From Xiphydria camelus (taxonomy: Eukaryota; Arthropoda; Insecta; Hymenoptera; Xiphydriidae): a stretch of DNA of 64,000 nt. Shown here piece after piece: positions 13,745 through 25,019 of this stretch. Numbering within the stretch: position 1 is the first letter of the stretch; each line of letters begins with the position of its first letter. The translations under genes were made by a program, and so were the position numbers. The stretch is from positions 28,726,955 through 28,790,954 of the forward strand of contig OY783191.1 in assembly GCA_963678675.1 (NCBI GenBank), in the 5' to 3' direction. The notes below the pieces were generated by a model. It had not been told where the DNA came from and did no database searches. It was given only the letters and a program-made list of their open reading frames with translations.

Positions 13745-15370
13745 GCTGCACAGTGCAGCGAGTCAATGGGAAACAGAGAAAATATCCAAAACTCGCGTGA
13801 TTACCGATATGACATTTAACTAAAATAGTATCTTCTAAAAATGGATATTGCATTTCTACGCAAGTTAGTTCTATATAAACATATGTAAATACGTATATTT
13901 ATACCTGTACGCGTCGGTTTCGCGGTACGCTTTGTACGCAAGATAGTTATTCCGGATCTCAATCTAATTCATTAGAGCTCAATAGCTTCTCGGCTCAATG
14001 AGCTAAGATCAATGTGTGTATAACGCTGCACAGTGCAGCGAGTCAATGGGAAACAGAGAAAATATCCAAAACTCGCGTGATTACCGATATGACATTTAAC
14101 TAAAATAGTATTGGAAAAATGGATATTGGATTTCTACGCAAGTTAATTCTATATAAATTACACATCTGCAAATACGTTGGTATTTATCCATGTGGGGGTC
14201 GGTTTCGCGGTACTCTCTGTACGCAAGATGGTTATTCCGGATCTCAATTTAATTCATTAGAGCTCAATAGCTTCTCGGCTCAATGAGCTAAGATCAAAGT
14301 GTGTATACCGCCGCAGAGTGCAGCGAGTCAACGGGAAACAAGGAAAAAATAAAAAACTCGCGTGATTACCGATATGACATTTAACTAAAATAGTATCTTC
14401 TAAAAATGGATATTGCATTTCACGCAAGTTAGTTCTATATAAACATATGTAAATACGTATATTTATACCTGTACGCGTCGGTTTCGCAGTACGCTTTGTA
14501 CGCAAGATGGTTATTCCGGATCTCAATCTAATTAATTAGAGCTCAATAGCTTCTCGGCTCAATGAGGTAAGATCAATGTGTGTATACCGCTGCACAGTGC
14601 AGCGAGTCAATGGGAAACAGAGAAAATATCCAAAACTCGCGTGATTACCGATATGACATTTAACTAAAATAGTATCTTCTAAAAATGGATATTGCATTTC
14701 TACGCAAGTTAGTTCTATATAAACATATGTAAATACGTATATTTATACCTGTACGCGTCGGTTTCGCGGTACGCTTTGTACGCAAAAGATGGTTATTCCG
14801 GATCTCAAACTAATTCATTAGAGCTCAATAGCTTCTCGGCTCAATGAGCTAAGATCAATGTGTGTATACCGCTGCACAGTGCAGCGAGTCAATGGGAAAC
14901 AGAGAAAATATCCAAAACTCGCGTGATTACCGATATGACATTTAACTAAAATAGTATCGGAAAAATGGATATTGGATTTCTACGCAAATTAGTTCTATAT
15001 AAATTACACATCTGCAAATACGTTGGTATTTATCCATGTGGGGGTCGGTTTCGCGGAAATCTCTGTACGCAAGATGGTTATTCCGGATCTCAATCTAATT
15101 CATTAGAGCTCAATAGCTTCTCGGCTTAATGAGCTAAGATAAAAAGTGCGTATATCGCCGCAGAGTGCAGTGAGTCAACGGGAAACAAGGAAAAAATAAA
15201 AAACTCGCGTGATTACCGATATGACATTTAACTAAAATAGTATCTTCTAAAAATGGATATTGCATTTCTACGCAAGTTAGTTCTATATAAACATATGTAA
15301 ATACGTATATTTATACCTGTACGCGTCGGTTTCGCGGTACGCTTTGTACGCAAGATGGTTATTCCGGATC
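13745..15370. repeat. Duplicated satellite segment (copy 2 of 8935-10560)
   Basis: Partner of the 8935-10560 block at offset 4810 bp, about 17 monomers away. Parts of the same monomer string occur again at about 15955-16200, 17280-17800 and 18640-19300, so the segment has been reused several times within the left block. Confidence 0.7.
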
Positions 15371-15959
15371 TCAAACTAATTCATTAGAGCTCAATAGCTT
15401 CTCGGCTCAATGAGCTAAGATCAAAAGTATGTATACCACCGCAGAGTGCAGCGAGTCAATGGGAAACAAGGAAAAAATAAAAACCTCGCGTGATTACCGA
15501 TATGACATTTAAGTGAAATAGTATCGGAAAAATGGATATTGGATTTCTACGCAAGTTAGTTCTATATAAATTACACACCTGCAAATACGTTGGTATTTAT
15601 CCATGTGGGGGTCGGTTTCGCGGTACTCTCTGTACGCAAGATGGTTATTCCGGATCTCAATCTAATTCTTTAGAGCTCAATAGCTTCTCGGCTCAATGAG
15701 CTAAGATCAATGTGTGTATAACGCTGCACAGTGCAGCGAGTCAATGGGAAACAGAGAAAATATCCAAAACTCGCGTGATTACCGATATGACATTTAACTA
15801 AAATAGTATTGGAAAAATGGATATTGGATTTCTACGCAAGTTAGTTCTATATAAATTACACATCTGCAAATACGTTGGTATTTATCCATGTGGGGGTCGG
15901 TTTCGCGGTACTCTCTGTACGCAAGATGGTTATTCCGGATCTCAATTTAATTCATTAGA

Positions 15960-17345
15960 GCTCAATAGCTTCTCGGCTCAATGAGCTAAGATCAAAGTGT
16001 GTATACCGCCGCAGAGTGCAGCGAGTCAACGGGAAACAAGGAAAAAATAAAAAACTCGCGTGATTACCGATATGACATTTAACTAAAATAGTATCTTCTA
16101 AAAATGGATATTGCATTTCACGCAAGTTAGTTCTATATAAACATATGTAAATACGTATATTTATACCTGTACGCGTCGGTTTCGCAGTACGCTTTGTACG
16201 CAAGATGGTTATTCCGGATCTCAAACTAATTCATTAGAGCTCAATAGCTTCTCGGCTCAATGAGCTAAAATCAAAAGTGTGTATACCGCCGAAGAGTGCA
16301 GCGAGTCAACGGGAAACAAGGAAAAAATAAAAAACTCGCGTGATTACCGATATGACATTTAACTAAAATAGTATCATTTAAAAATGGATATTGCATTTCT
16401 ACGCAAGTTAGTTCTATATAAACATATGTAAATACGTATATTTATACCTGTACGCGTCGGTTTCGCGGTACGCTTTGTACGCAAGATGGTTATTCCGGAT
16501 CTCAAAATAATTCATTAGAGCTCAATAGCTTCTCGGCTCAATGAGCTAAGATCAATGTGTGTATACCGCTGCACAGTGCAGCGAGTCAATGTGAAACAGA
16601 GAAAATATCCAAAACTCGCGTGATTACCGATATGACATTTATCTAAAATAGTATCGGAAAAATGGATATTGGATTTCTACGCAAGTTAGTTCTATATAAA
16701 TTACACATCTGCAAATACGTTGGTATTTATCCATGTGGAGGTCGGTTTCGCGGTACGCTTTGTACGCAAGATGGTTATACCGGATCTCAATCTAATTCAT
16801 TAGAGCTCAATAGCTTCTGGGCTCAATGAGCTAAGATCAATGTGTGTATAACGCTGCACAGTGCAGCGAGTCAATGGGAAACAGAGAAAATATCCAGAAC
16901 TCGTGTGATTACCGATATGACATTTAACTAAAATAGTATTGGAAAAATGGATATTGGATTTCTACGCAAATTAGTTCTATATAAATTACACATCTGCAAA
17001 TACGTTGGTATTTATCCATGTGGGGGTCGGTTTCGCGGTACTCTCTGTACGCAAGATGGTTATTCCGGATCTCAATTTAATTCATTAGAGCTCAATAGCT
17101 TCTCGGCTCAATGAGCTAAGATCAAAAGTGAGTATACCGCCGCAGAGTGCAGCGAGTCAATGGGAAACAAGGAAAAATTAAAAAACTCGCGTGATTACCG
17201 ATATGACATTTAACTAAAATAGTATCTTCTAAAAATGGATATTGCATTTCTACGCAAGTTAGTTCTATATAAACATATGTAAATACGTATATTTATACCT
17301 GTACGCGTCGGTTTCGCGGTACGCTTTGTACGCAAGATGGTTATT
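15960..17345. repeat. Long-range duplicated segment (copy 1; partner 39811-41196)
   Basis: A 1.4-kb string of rare variants is shared at a constant offset of 23851 bp with the far side of the retrotransposon: tgagctaaaatcaaaag, gccgaagagtgc, agtatcatttaaaaatgg, tgtgaaacagag, gacatttatctaaaa, ggttataccgg, cttctgggctc and atccagaactcgtgtg. The duplication arose within the array; the retrotransposon lies between the two copies. Confidence 0.75.
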
Positions 17346-18164
17346 CCGGATCTCAAACTAATTCATTAGAGCTCAATAGCTTCTCGGCTCAATGAGCTAA
17401 GATCAATGTGTGTATACCGCTGCACAGTGCAGCGAGTCAATGGGAAACAGAGAAAATATCCAAAACTCGCGTGATTACCGATATGACATTTAACTAAAAT
17501 AGTATCGGAAAAATGGATATTGGATTTCTACGCAAATTAGTTCTATATAAATTACACATCTGCAAATACGTTGGTATTTATCCATGTGGGGGTCGCTTTC
17601 GCGGAAATCTCTGTACGCAAGATGGTTATTCCGGATCTCAATCTAATTCATTAGAGCTCAATAGCTTCTCGGCTTAATGAGCTAAGATAAAAAGTGCGTA
17701 TATCGCCGCAGAGTGCAGTGAGTCAACGGGAAACAAGGAAAAAATAAAAAACTCGCGTGATTACCGATATGACATTTAACTAAAATAGTATCTTCTAAAA
17801 ATGGATATTGCATTTCTACGCAAGTTAGTTCTATATAAACATATGTAAATACGTATATTTATACCTGTACGCGTCGGTTTCGCGGTACGCTTTGTACGCA
17901 AGATGGTTATTCCGGATCTCAAACTAATTCATTAGAGCTCAATAGCTTCTCGGCTCAATGAGCTAAGATCAAAAGTATGTATACCACCGCAGAGTGCAGC
18001 GAGTCAATGGGAAACAAGGAAAAAATAAAAAACTCGCGTGATTACCGATATGACATTTAAGTGAAATAGTATCGGAAAAATGGATATTGGATTTCTACGC
18101 TAGTTAGTTCTATATAAATTACACATCTGCAAATACGTTGGTATTTATCCATGTGGGGGTCGGT

Positions 18165-18190
18165 TTCGCGGTACTCTCAGTCTAGTTCAT
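18165..18190. repeat. Monomer with 28-bp microhomology deletion
   Basis: At about 18177, ggtactctcagtctagttc replaces the longer form in which tgtacgcaagatggttattc separates the two parts. The two deletion ends share ctc, as expected for slippage or microhomology-mediated loss. Confidence 0.6.
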
Positions 18191-21100
18191 TAGAGCTCAA
18201 TAGCTTCTCGGCTCAATGAGCTAAGATCAAAAGTGTGTATACCGCCGCAGAGTGCAGCGAGTCAATGGGAAACAAGGAAAAAGAAAAAACTCGCGTGATT
18301 ACCGATATGACATTTAACTAAAATAGTATCTTCTAAAAATGGATATTGCATTTCACGCAAGTTAGTTCTATATAAATTACACATCTGCAAATACGTTGGT
18401 ATTTATCCATGTGGGGGTCAGTTTCGCGGTACGCTTTGTACGCAAGATGGTTATTCCGGATCTCAATCTAATTCATTAGAGCTCAATAGCTTCTCGGCTT
18501 AATGAGCTAAGATAAAAAGTGCGTATATCGCCGCAGAGTGCAGTGAGTCAACGGGAAACAAGGAAAAAATAAAAAACTCGCGTGATTACCGATATGACAT
18601 TTAACTAAAATAGTATCTTCTAAAAATGGATATTGCATTTCTACGCAAGTTAGTTCTATATAAACATATGTAAATACGTATATTTATACCTGTACGCGTC
18701 GGTTTCGCGGTACGCTTTGTACGCAAAAGATGGTTATTCCGGATCTCAAACTAATTCATTAGAGCTCAATAGCTTCTCGGCTCAATGAGCTAAGATCAAT
18801 GTGTGTATACCGCTGCACAGTGCAGCGAGTCAATGGGAAACAGAGAAAATATCCAAATCTCGCGTGATTACCGATATGACATTTAACTAAAATAGTATCG
18901 GAAAAATGGATATTGGATTTCTACGCAAATTAGTTCTATATAAATTACACATCTGCAAATACGTTGGTATTTATCCATGTGGGGGTCGGTTTCGCGGAAA
19001 TCTCTGTACGCAAGATGGTTATTCCGGATCTCAATCTAATTCATTAGAGCTCAATAGCTTCTCGGCTTAATGAGCTAAGATAAAAAGTGCGTATATCGCC
19101 GCAGAGTGCAGTGAGTCAACGGGAAACAAGGAAAAAATAAAAAACTCGCGTGATTACCGATATGACATTTAACTAAAATAGTATCTTCTAAAAATGGATA
19201 TTGCATTTCTACGCAAGTTAGTTCTATATAAACATATGTAAATACGTATATTTATACCTGTACGCGTCGGTTTCGCGGTACGCTTTGTACGCAAGATGGT
19301 TATTCCGGATCTCAAACTAATTCATTAGAGCTCAATAGCTTCTCGGCTCAATGAGCTAAGATCAAAAGTATGTATACCACCGCAGAGTGCAGCGAGTCAA
19401 TGGGAAACAAGGAAAAAATAAAAAACTCGCGTGATTACCGATATGACATTTAAGTGAAATAGTATCGGAAAAATGGATATTGGATTTCTACGCAAGTTAG
19501 TTCTATATAAATTACACACCTGCAAATACGTTGGTATTTATCCATGTGGGGGTCGGTTTCGCGGTACTCTCTGTACGCAAGATGGTTATTCCGGATCTCA
19601 ATCTAATTCTTTAGAGCTCAATAGCTTCTCGGCTCAATGAGCTAAGATCAATGTGTGTATAACGCTGCACAGTGCAGCGAGTCAATGGGAAACAGAGAAA
19701 ATATCCAAAACTCGCGTGATTACCGATATGACATTTAACTAAAATAGTATTGGAAAAATGGATATTGGATTTCTACGCAAGTTAATTCTATATAAATTAC
19801 ACATCTGCAAATACGTTGGTATTTATCCATGTGGGGGTCGGTTTCGCGGTACTCTCTGTACGCAAGATGGTTATTCCGGATCTCAATTTAATTCATTAGA
19901 GCTCAATAGCTTCTCGGCTCAATGAGCTAAGATCAAAAGTGTGTATACCGCCGCAGAGTGCAGCGAGTCAATGGGAAACAAGGAAAAAATAAAAAACTCG
20001 CGTGATTACCGATATGACATTTAACTAAAATAGTATCTTCTAAAAATGGATATTGCATTTCACGCAAGTTAGTTCTATATAAATTACACATCTGCAAATA
20101 CGTTGGTATTTATCCATGTGGGGGTCGGTTTCGCGGTACGCTTTGTACGCAAGATGGTTATTCCGGATCTCAATCTAATTCATTAGAGCTCAATAGCTTC
20201 TCGGCTCAATGAGCTAAGATCAAAAGTGTGTATACCGCCGCAGAGTGCAGCGAGTCAATGGGAAACAAGGAAAAAATAAAAAACTCGCGTGATTACCGAT
20301 ATGACATTTAACTAAAATAGTATCTTCTAAAAATAGATATTGCATTTCTACGCAAGTTAGTTCTATATAAACATATGTAAATACGTATATTTATACCTGT
20401 ACGCGTCGGTTTCGCGGTACGCTTTGTACGCAAAAGATGGTTATTCCGGATCTCAAACTAATTCATTAGAGCTCAATAGCTTCTCGGCTCAATGAGCTAA
20501 GATCAAAAGTGTGTATACCGCTGCACAGTGCAGCGAGTCAATGGGAAACAGAGAAAATATCCAAAACTCGCGTGATTACCGATATGACATTTAACTAAAA
20601 TAGTATCGGAAAAATGGATATTGGATTTCTACGCAAGTTAGTTCTATATAAATTACACATCTGCAAATACGTTGGTATTTATCCATGTGGGGGTCGGTTT
20701 CGCGGTACTCTCTGTACGCAAGATGGTTATTCCGGATCTCAGTCTAGTTCATTAGAGCTCAATAGCTTCTCGGCTCAATGAGCTAAGATCAAAAGTGTGT
20801 ATACCGCCGCAGAGTGCAGAGAGTCAATGGGAAACAAGGAAAAAGAAAAAACTCGCGTGATTACCGATATGACATTTAACTAAAATAGTATCTTCTAAAA
20901 ATGGATATTGCATTTCTACGCAAGTTAGTTCTATATAAACATATGTAAATACGTATATTTTTACCTGTACGCGTCGGTTTCGCGGTACGCTTTGTACGCA
21001 AGATGGTTATTCCGGATCTCAAACTAATTCATTAGAGCTCAATAGCTTCTCGGATCAATGAGGTAAGATCAATGTGTGTATACCGCTGTACAGTGCAGCG

Positions 21101-22564
21101 AGTCAATGGGAAACAGAGAAAATATCCAAAACTCGCGTGATTACCGATATGACATTTAACTAAAATAGTATTGGAAAAATGGATATTGGATTTCTGCGCA
21201 AGTTAGATCTATATAAATTACACATCTGCAAATACGTTGGTATTTATCCATGTGGAGGTCGGTTTCGCGGTACGCTTTGTACGCAAGATGGTTATTCCGG
21301 ATCTCAATCTAATTCATTAGAGCTCAATAGCTTCTCGGCTCAATGAGCTAAGATCAAAAGTATGTATACCGCCGCAGAGTGCAGCGAGTCAATGGGAAAC
21401 AAGGAAAAAATAAAAAACTCGCGTGATTACCGATATGGCATTTAAGTGAAATAGTATCGGAAAAATGGATATTGGATTTCTACGCAAGTTAGTTCTATAT
21501 AAATTACACATCTGCAAATACGTTGGTATTTATCCATGTGGGGGTCGGTTTCGCGGTACTCTCTGTACGCAAGATGGTTATTCCGGATCTCAATCTAATT
21601 CATTAGAGCTCAATAGCTTCTCGGCTTAATGAGCTAAGATCAAAAGTGTGTATACCGCCGCAGAGTGCAGCGAGTCAATGGGAAACAAGGAAAAAATAAA
21701 AAACTCGCGTGATTACCGATATGACATTTAACTAAAATAGTATCTTCTAAAAATGGATATTGCATTTCTACGCAAGTTAGTTCTATATAAACATATGTAA
21801 ATACGTATATTTATACCTGTACGCGTCGGTTTCGCGGTACGCTTTGTACGCAAAAGATGGTTATTCCGGATCTCAAACTAATTCATTAGAGCTCAATAGC
21901 TTCTCGGCTCAATGAGCTAAGATCAAAAGTGTGTATACCGCTGCACAGTGCAGCGAGTCAATGGGAAACAGAGAAAATATCCAAAACTCGCGTGATTACC
22001 GATATGACATTTAACTAAAATAGTATCGGAACAATGGATATTGGATTTCTACGCAAGTTAGTTCTATATAAATTACACATCTGCAAATACGTTGGTATTA
22101 TCCATGTGCGGGTCGGTTTCGCGGTACGCTTTGTACGCAAGATGGTTATTCCGGATCTCAATCTGATTCATTAGAGCTCAATAGCTTCTCGGCTCATTGA
22201 GCTAAGATTAAAGTGTGTATACCGCTGCACAGTGCAGCGAGTCAATGGGAAACAGAGAAAATATCCAAAACTCGCGTGATTACCGATATGACATTTAACT
22301 AAAATAGTATCGGAACAATGGATATTGGATTTCTACGCAAGTTAGTTCTATATAAATTACACATCTGCATATACGTTGGTATTTATCCATGTGGGGGTCG
22401 GTTTCGCGGTACGCTTTGTACGCAAGATGGTTATTCCAGATCTCAATCCGATTCATTAGAGCTCAATAGCTTCTCGGCACAATGAGGTAAGATCAATGTG
22501 TGTATACCGCTGCACAGTGCAGCGAGTCAATGGGAAACAGAGAAAATATCCAAAACTCGCGTGA

Positions 22565-22568
22565 TTAC
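22565..22568 (+). other. Target-site duplication TTAC, left copy
   Basis: The satellite reads gcgtgattac up to the LTR. The same four bases open the right flank at 31684, where the monomer continues ttaccgatatg. A 4-bp duplication fits Ty3/gypsy integration. Confidence 0.85.
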
Positions 22569-22921
22569 TGTAACGTCCTAACGTAGCCGTTTTCATGGAA
22601 TAAAACGCAGCGGCGAGTAAAGCGATAGAATAAGAGGAATCAAATAGCGACGAGCAAGCCCGCTACGAAGACCGGAATGCCGACTCCGCACCGATCCAAA
22701 ACTGCACCGCGAGTAACACGAACCCTCGCGCAAGGCGAAGGCGCGAAAACCTACACGTGCCACCTGCGTAGAATTAAAGGAAATGCACCAGCGGAAAACA
22801 AGACGCCAAGAGATCATCGGTGAGCCGCTGACAGGAAGAAGCTCCATGATTCAACGCATTCCTTCTCCTTCCCCTTTTCAACATCAGGAAGGATCCCCAC
22901 CCGGGACGAAGTCTAACGGCA

Positions 22922-22928
22922 TATATAA
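22922..22928 (+). promoter_or_regulatory. Putative TATA box of the 5' LTR
   Basis: TATATAA lies about 350 bp into the LTR and about 95 bp upstream of AATAAA, a normal U3-R layout. The equivalent site in the 3' LTR is 31295-31301. Transcription would start roughly 25 to 30 bp downstream. Confidence 0.55.
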
Positions 22929-23021
22929 GGAGAATCCTGGACACCGGCAGAGCTTTTTGCCTTTTGCCTTTTAGCTTTTGGTCTTTTGTCTTTTTCCTCG
23001 AGTAACGCGTGTTCTGTACTA

Positions 23022-23027
23022 AATAAA
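23022..23027 (+). promoter_or_regulatory. Polyadenylation signal AATAAA in the 5' LTR
   Basis: AATAAA occurs in actaaataaagaag downstream of the TATA box. In the 3' LTR the same hexamer at 31395-31400 would be the functional one. Confidence 0.5.
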
Positions 23028-23310
23028 GAAGTTCCGAGACTGTGATTTGTGGAAACCTCAATTTCTATCCCTGTCGTGCTACCTAAAGTGAGTGATCAAG
23101 GAGAGAGCGCACCCCTTTCGATCCACCCCTCGGAGCAAGGATCCCACGGCCGACAGGAGGAGGAAGAAAGAGAGAGATCGAAGGACAGAGAAAGGTTAGT
23201 AGGAACAGAATATTCTTTTGCGATATAAAATGTCCTGAGTGTATCGATGATCCCTATTGTTTTCCCCGAATTGATAGTTAGTAGTAAATCTAGTTGTCCA
23301 TGACGTGACA

Positions 23311-23582
23311 ACGCCTTTTTGGTGCATCGGCCGAGTCTGGTCAGAAAGATCGCGGGTTCGACTCCCGCTATACGGAAGGTCCCGATCATTTGCTCGCGTA
23401 GAGTGCCGGATATTAGGTTCGATTCCTAAAATTTAGCTTGGTGCTATCCGAACTGACCAGCAGAATCTATATACCACTAATTATTAATTGCCTTATTTGA
23501 AAAAAAAGAGACAAACAAAAATCATTACAAATTATAGCAAAATTATATAAAATGATCGATATTAATTACCTACATAAATAAT
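23311..23582 (+). other. Retroelement leader with two tRNA T-arm-like hairpins
   Basis: This is the 272-bp untranslated leader between the 5' LTR and gag. Two perfect 5-bp stems with 7-base loops match the tRNA T arm and its B-box. The first has stem gcggg/cccgc with loop ttcgact (23352-23368). The second has stem ttagg/cctaa with loop ttcgatt (23413-23429). The first is preceded by ggccgagtctgg (A-box-like, about 23329-23340) and the second by gtagagtgccgg, both resembling D-arm and anticodon-arm sequence. No complete tRNA cloverleaf can be drawn. The first TGG after the LTR is at 23320, ten bases in, and would begin a primer binding site, but I cannot identify the tRNA. The rest, about 23460-23582, is A-rich and featureless. 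Confidence 0.55.
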
Positions 23583-25019
23583 ATGTCAGATTCTGAGAAT
23601 AACCCCACAAAGCAAACTAGAAGGAAAATCCCAGTAATACAATTACCACAAACCCCTACACGAACTTCCACAGATTTTAGCGACAGTTTTCTAGAAACCT
23701 CCCTAACAACCATAGGTCGCCCAAGTATCGACAATTCAAATAACTCGAATACAACCATGGCAAACAATCAAAAGATTTCTCTTAAAACAGCAATAGAAAT
23801 TGTACCGCGTTTTAATGGCCAAAATATACCTTTAGGCGATTTTCTCGAAGCATGCGAGGAAGCGAAAAATATGCTACCACGCGAATCGGAATCCGACTTA
23901 GTTAAATTAATTCTCACAAAATTAATCGGCGAAGCGAAACGCTGTAGTGTAGGGCAAACATTAACATCAGTAGATCAATTAACAACATTTTTAGAAGAAA
24001 TGTACGCCCCTGAAAAAACTATTCATCAATACTACGGAGAATTGAGCGACATTTGCCAGTATCACAACGAAAACGTCATAACATACTTAAATCGAGCTAG
24101 AGAATTAGCCAAAAGAATTACCGACGGTCACAGAATAGAAAATCGTATAACCGACGAAAATTTCGGAGAAGAAGTAAAGAAAGATTTACTAAAATATTTT
24201 ATTCGAGGTTTAAATCCAGATATAAGATGCAATATGGGAAAAGTAGATAATCTCAAAAGCGCACGAATTAAAGCAGTAGAACTCGAACGAACGTTAACAC
24301 GCGTGGAACAAATGCGAGGTAGAGGACCACAAAATTCTAACGACCAATTAACTCCTACAACAAACAGCCAAATTATTAAATGTCAAATCTGTAATATAGA
24401 AGGTCACACAGCAAATCAATGCCCGATTAATAATAGAGACAATTTCAGAAAAATAGGAACAATATGTCAAATATGTAATAAAAATAATCACACCGCGGAC
24501 GTTTGTAGATCGCGACCACAGAAAATAAATATCGTTCAAACCGAAATTCCAACTTGTCAAATATGTAAACGAAAAGGTCATACAGCAAACAATTGTCGAT
24601 TACTATCCAAAAACATCAATCCGCAAATGTTTTGTCAAATATGTAAAAGAAATAATCATACGACAGATAACTGTCGTCAACGCTTTAAAAATTTCTCAAA
24701 TGTAGATATATGTCAATTTTGCGGAAAACCAGGCCATAAAGCAACCGTTTGCAGGAATATAATAAATAACAAAAATTCAAATCGAAATTTTAATAACGGG
24801 AATAGACCTCAAATAAAATGTGATTATTGCGGAAAATTTAATCACACGACAGAAAAATGCTTTCAAAAACAAAGAAATAATATGCAACAATTTCAAACGG
24901 GAAACTCCTACAGTTCCCCATCACAGGGCGCTGCATGGGGAACGAACTCAAATACTCAAACGCGTCCCATACACACAATCCAACAAAATCAAAGCCAAAT
25001 ATCCGATCATCAACAGTAA
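23583..25019 (+). CDS. gag: Gag polyprotein with six CCHC zinc knuckles
   Basis: This 478-residue protein is the structural polyprotein of the retrotransposon and would form the cytoplasmic particle and package its RNA. Residues about 60-240 look like a Ty3/gypsy capsid region, with IPRFNG-like VPRFNG followed by DFLEACEEA and a helix-rich stretch ending in YFIRGLNPDIR. Six CX2CX4HX4C knuckles then follow from residue 267 to 426. All cysteines and histidines are present and four begin CQIC. Most gypsy Gags have one or two knuckles, so six is unusual and suggests internal amplification. The ATG at 23583 is the first in this frame after the leader and gives an uninterrupted ORF; a second ATG at 23757 is less likely because it would trim the N-terminus. 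The reading frame overlaps pol by 139 nt, and ribosomes are expected to shift -1 at 24899. Composition is A-rich. No defect is visible. Confidence 0.93.
   Translation: MSDSENNPTKQTRRKIPVIQLPQTPTRTSTDFSDSFLETSLTTIGRPSIDNSNNSNTTMANNQKISLKTAIEIVPRFNGQNIPLGDFLEACEEAKNMLPRESESDLVKLILTKLIGEAKRCSVGQTLTSVDQLTTFLEEMYAPEKTIHQYYGELSDICQYHNENVITYLNRARELAKRITDGHRIENRITDENFGEEVKKDLLKYFIRGLNPDIRCNMGKVDNLKSARIKAVELERTLTRVEQMRGRGPQNSNDQLTPTTNSQIIKCQICNIEGHTANQCPINNRDNFRKIGTICQICNKNNHTADVCRSRPQKINIVQTEIPTCQICKRKGHTANNCRLLSKNINPQMFCQICKRNNHTTDNCRQRFKNFSNVDICQFCGKPGHKATVCRNIINNKNSNRNFNNGNRPQIKCDYCGKFNHTTEKCFQKQRNNMQQFQTGNSYSSPSQGAAWGTNSNTQTRPIHTIQQNQSQISDHQQ
24381..24860 (+). other. Six-fold zinc-knuckle region of gag
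   Basis: CX2CX4HX4C units have the signatures CQIC..GH, CQIC..NH, CQIC..GH, CQIC..NH, CQFC..GH and CDYC..NH. Units 1-4 share the DNA phrase tgtcaaat-tgtaa, which points to duplication of one ancestral knuckle. G and N alternate before the histidine, so the duplicated unit may have been a pair of knuckles. Confidence 0.85.
24899..24968 (+). promoter_or_regulatory. Gag-Pol -1 ribosomal frameshift signal
   Basis: The heptamer G GGA AAC (24899-24905) is in the gag frame, with codons acg, gga and aac. It is a canonical X XXY YYZ slippery site. A 7-nt spacer leads to a perfect 8-bp stem, gttcccca (24913-24920) with tggggaac (24936-24943). The 15-nt loop contains gggcgc (24926-24931), which can pair with gcg-t-ccc (24962-24968, one bulged base) to form an H-type pseudoknot. 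The pol frame is open from 24881, just upstream of the heptamer, and lies -1 to gag. All parts are where established retroviral signals place them. Confidence 0.85.

Larger units (their letters stand above)
1..22568. repeat. Tandem satellite array, ~284-bp monomer (left block)
   Basis: Roughly 79 head-to-tail monomers fill this block. The phrase atttctacgcaag (or atttcacgcaag) starts at 2, 284, 573, 857, 1142 and 1427, giving periods of 282 to 289 bp. Every monomer carries recognisable blocks in the same order: cgcaagttagttc, a variable segment, ggtttcgcgg, gcaagatggttattccgg, agctcaatagcttc, gcagcgagtcaatggg, and actcgcgtgattaccg followed by gacatttaacta. Two common variable segments exist, one with tataaacatatgtaaatacg and one with aattacacatctgcaaatac. 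Two linker versions also occur (aaggaaaaaataaaaaactcg or agagaaaatatccaaaactcg). Short open frames inside it recur with the repeat and are not credible genes. The block ends at the insertion point of the LTR element. Confidence 0.98.
22569..23310 (+). repeat. 5' LTR, 742 bp
   Basis: It starts TGTAACGTCC and ends GACGTGACA (TG...CA), and its boundaries are fixed by the matching 3' copy. It contains a TATA box and an AATAAA signal in the expected order, so U3 would cover about the first 380 bp. A pyrimidine-rich run at about 22962-22998 is built of short units such as gcctttt and gtctttt. The LTR is GC-richer than gag and pol. Antisense open frames of 84 to 97 codons lie in it and appear again, two of them with one residue changed, in the 3' LTR; nothing supports them as genes. 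Confidence 0.97.

Noticed and set aside
1..22568. CRISPR-like array
   Set aside because: The repeats are contiguous ~284-bp monomers with no unique spacers, and the window is clearly eukaryotic.
23320..23337. Definite primer binding site starting at TGG 23320
   Set aside because: It starts ten bases after the LTR, further than usual, and I could not match it to a known tRNA 3' end.
22593..23389. Antisense frames of 65-97 codons within the 5' LTR and their 3' LTR copies
   Set aside because: They lie in regulatory DNA, overlap one another and have no recognisable features. Their duplication simply follows the two LTRs.
23320..23440. Complete tRNA genes in the retroelement leader
   Set aside because: T arms are perfect but no matching acceptor stem or full cloverleaf could be formed, so they are reported as tRNA-like hairpins only.
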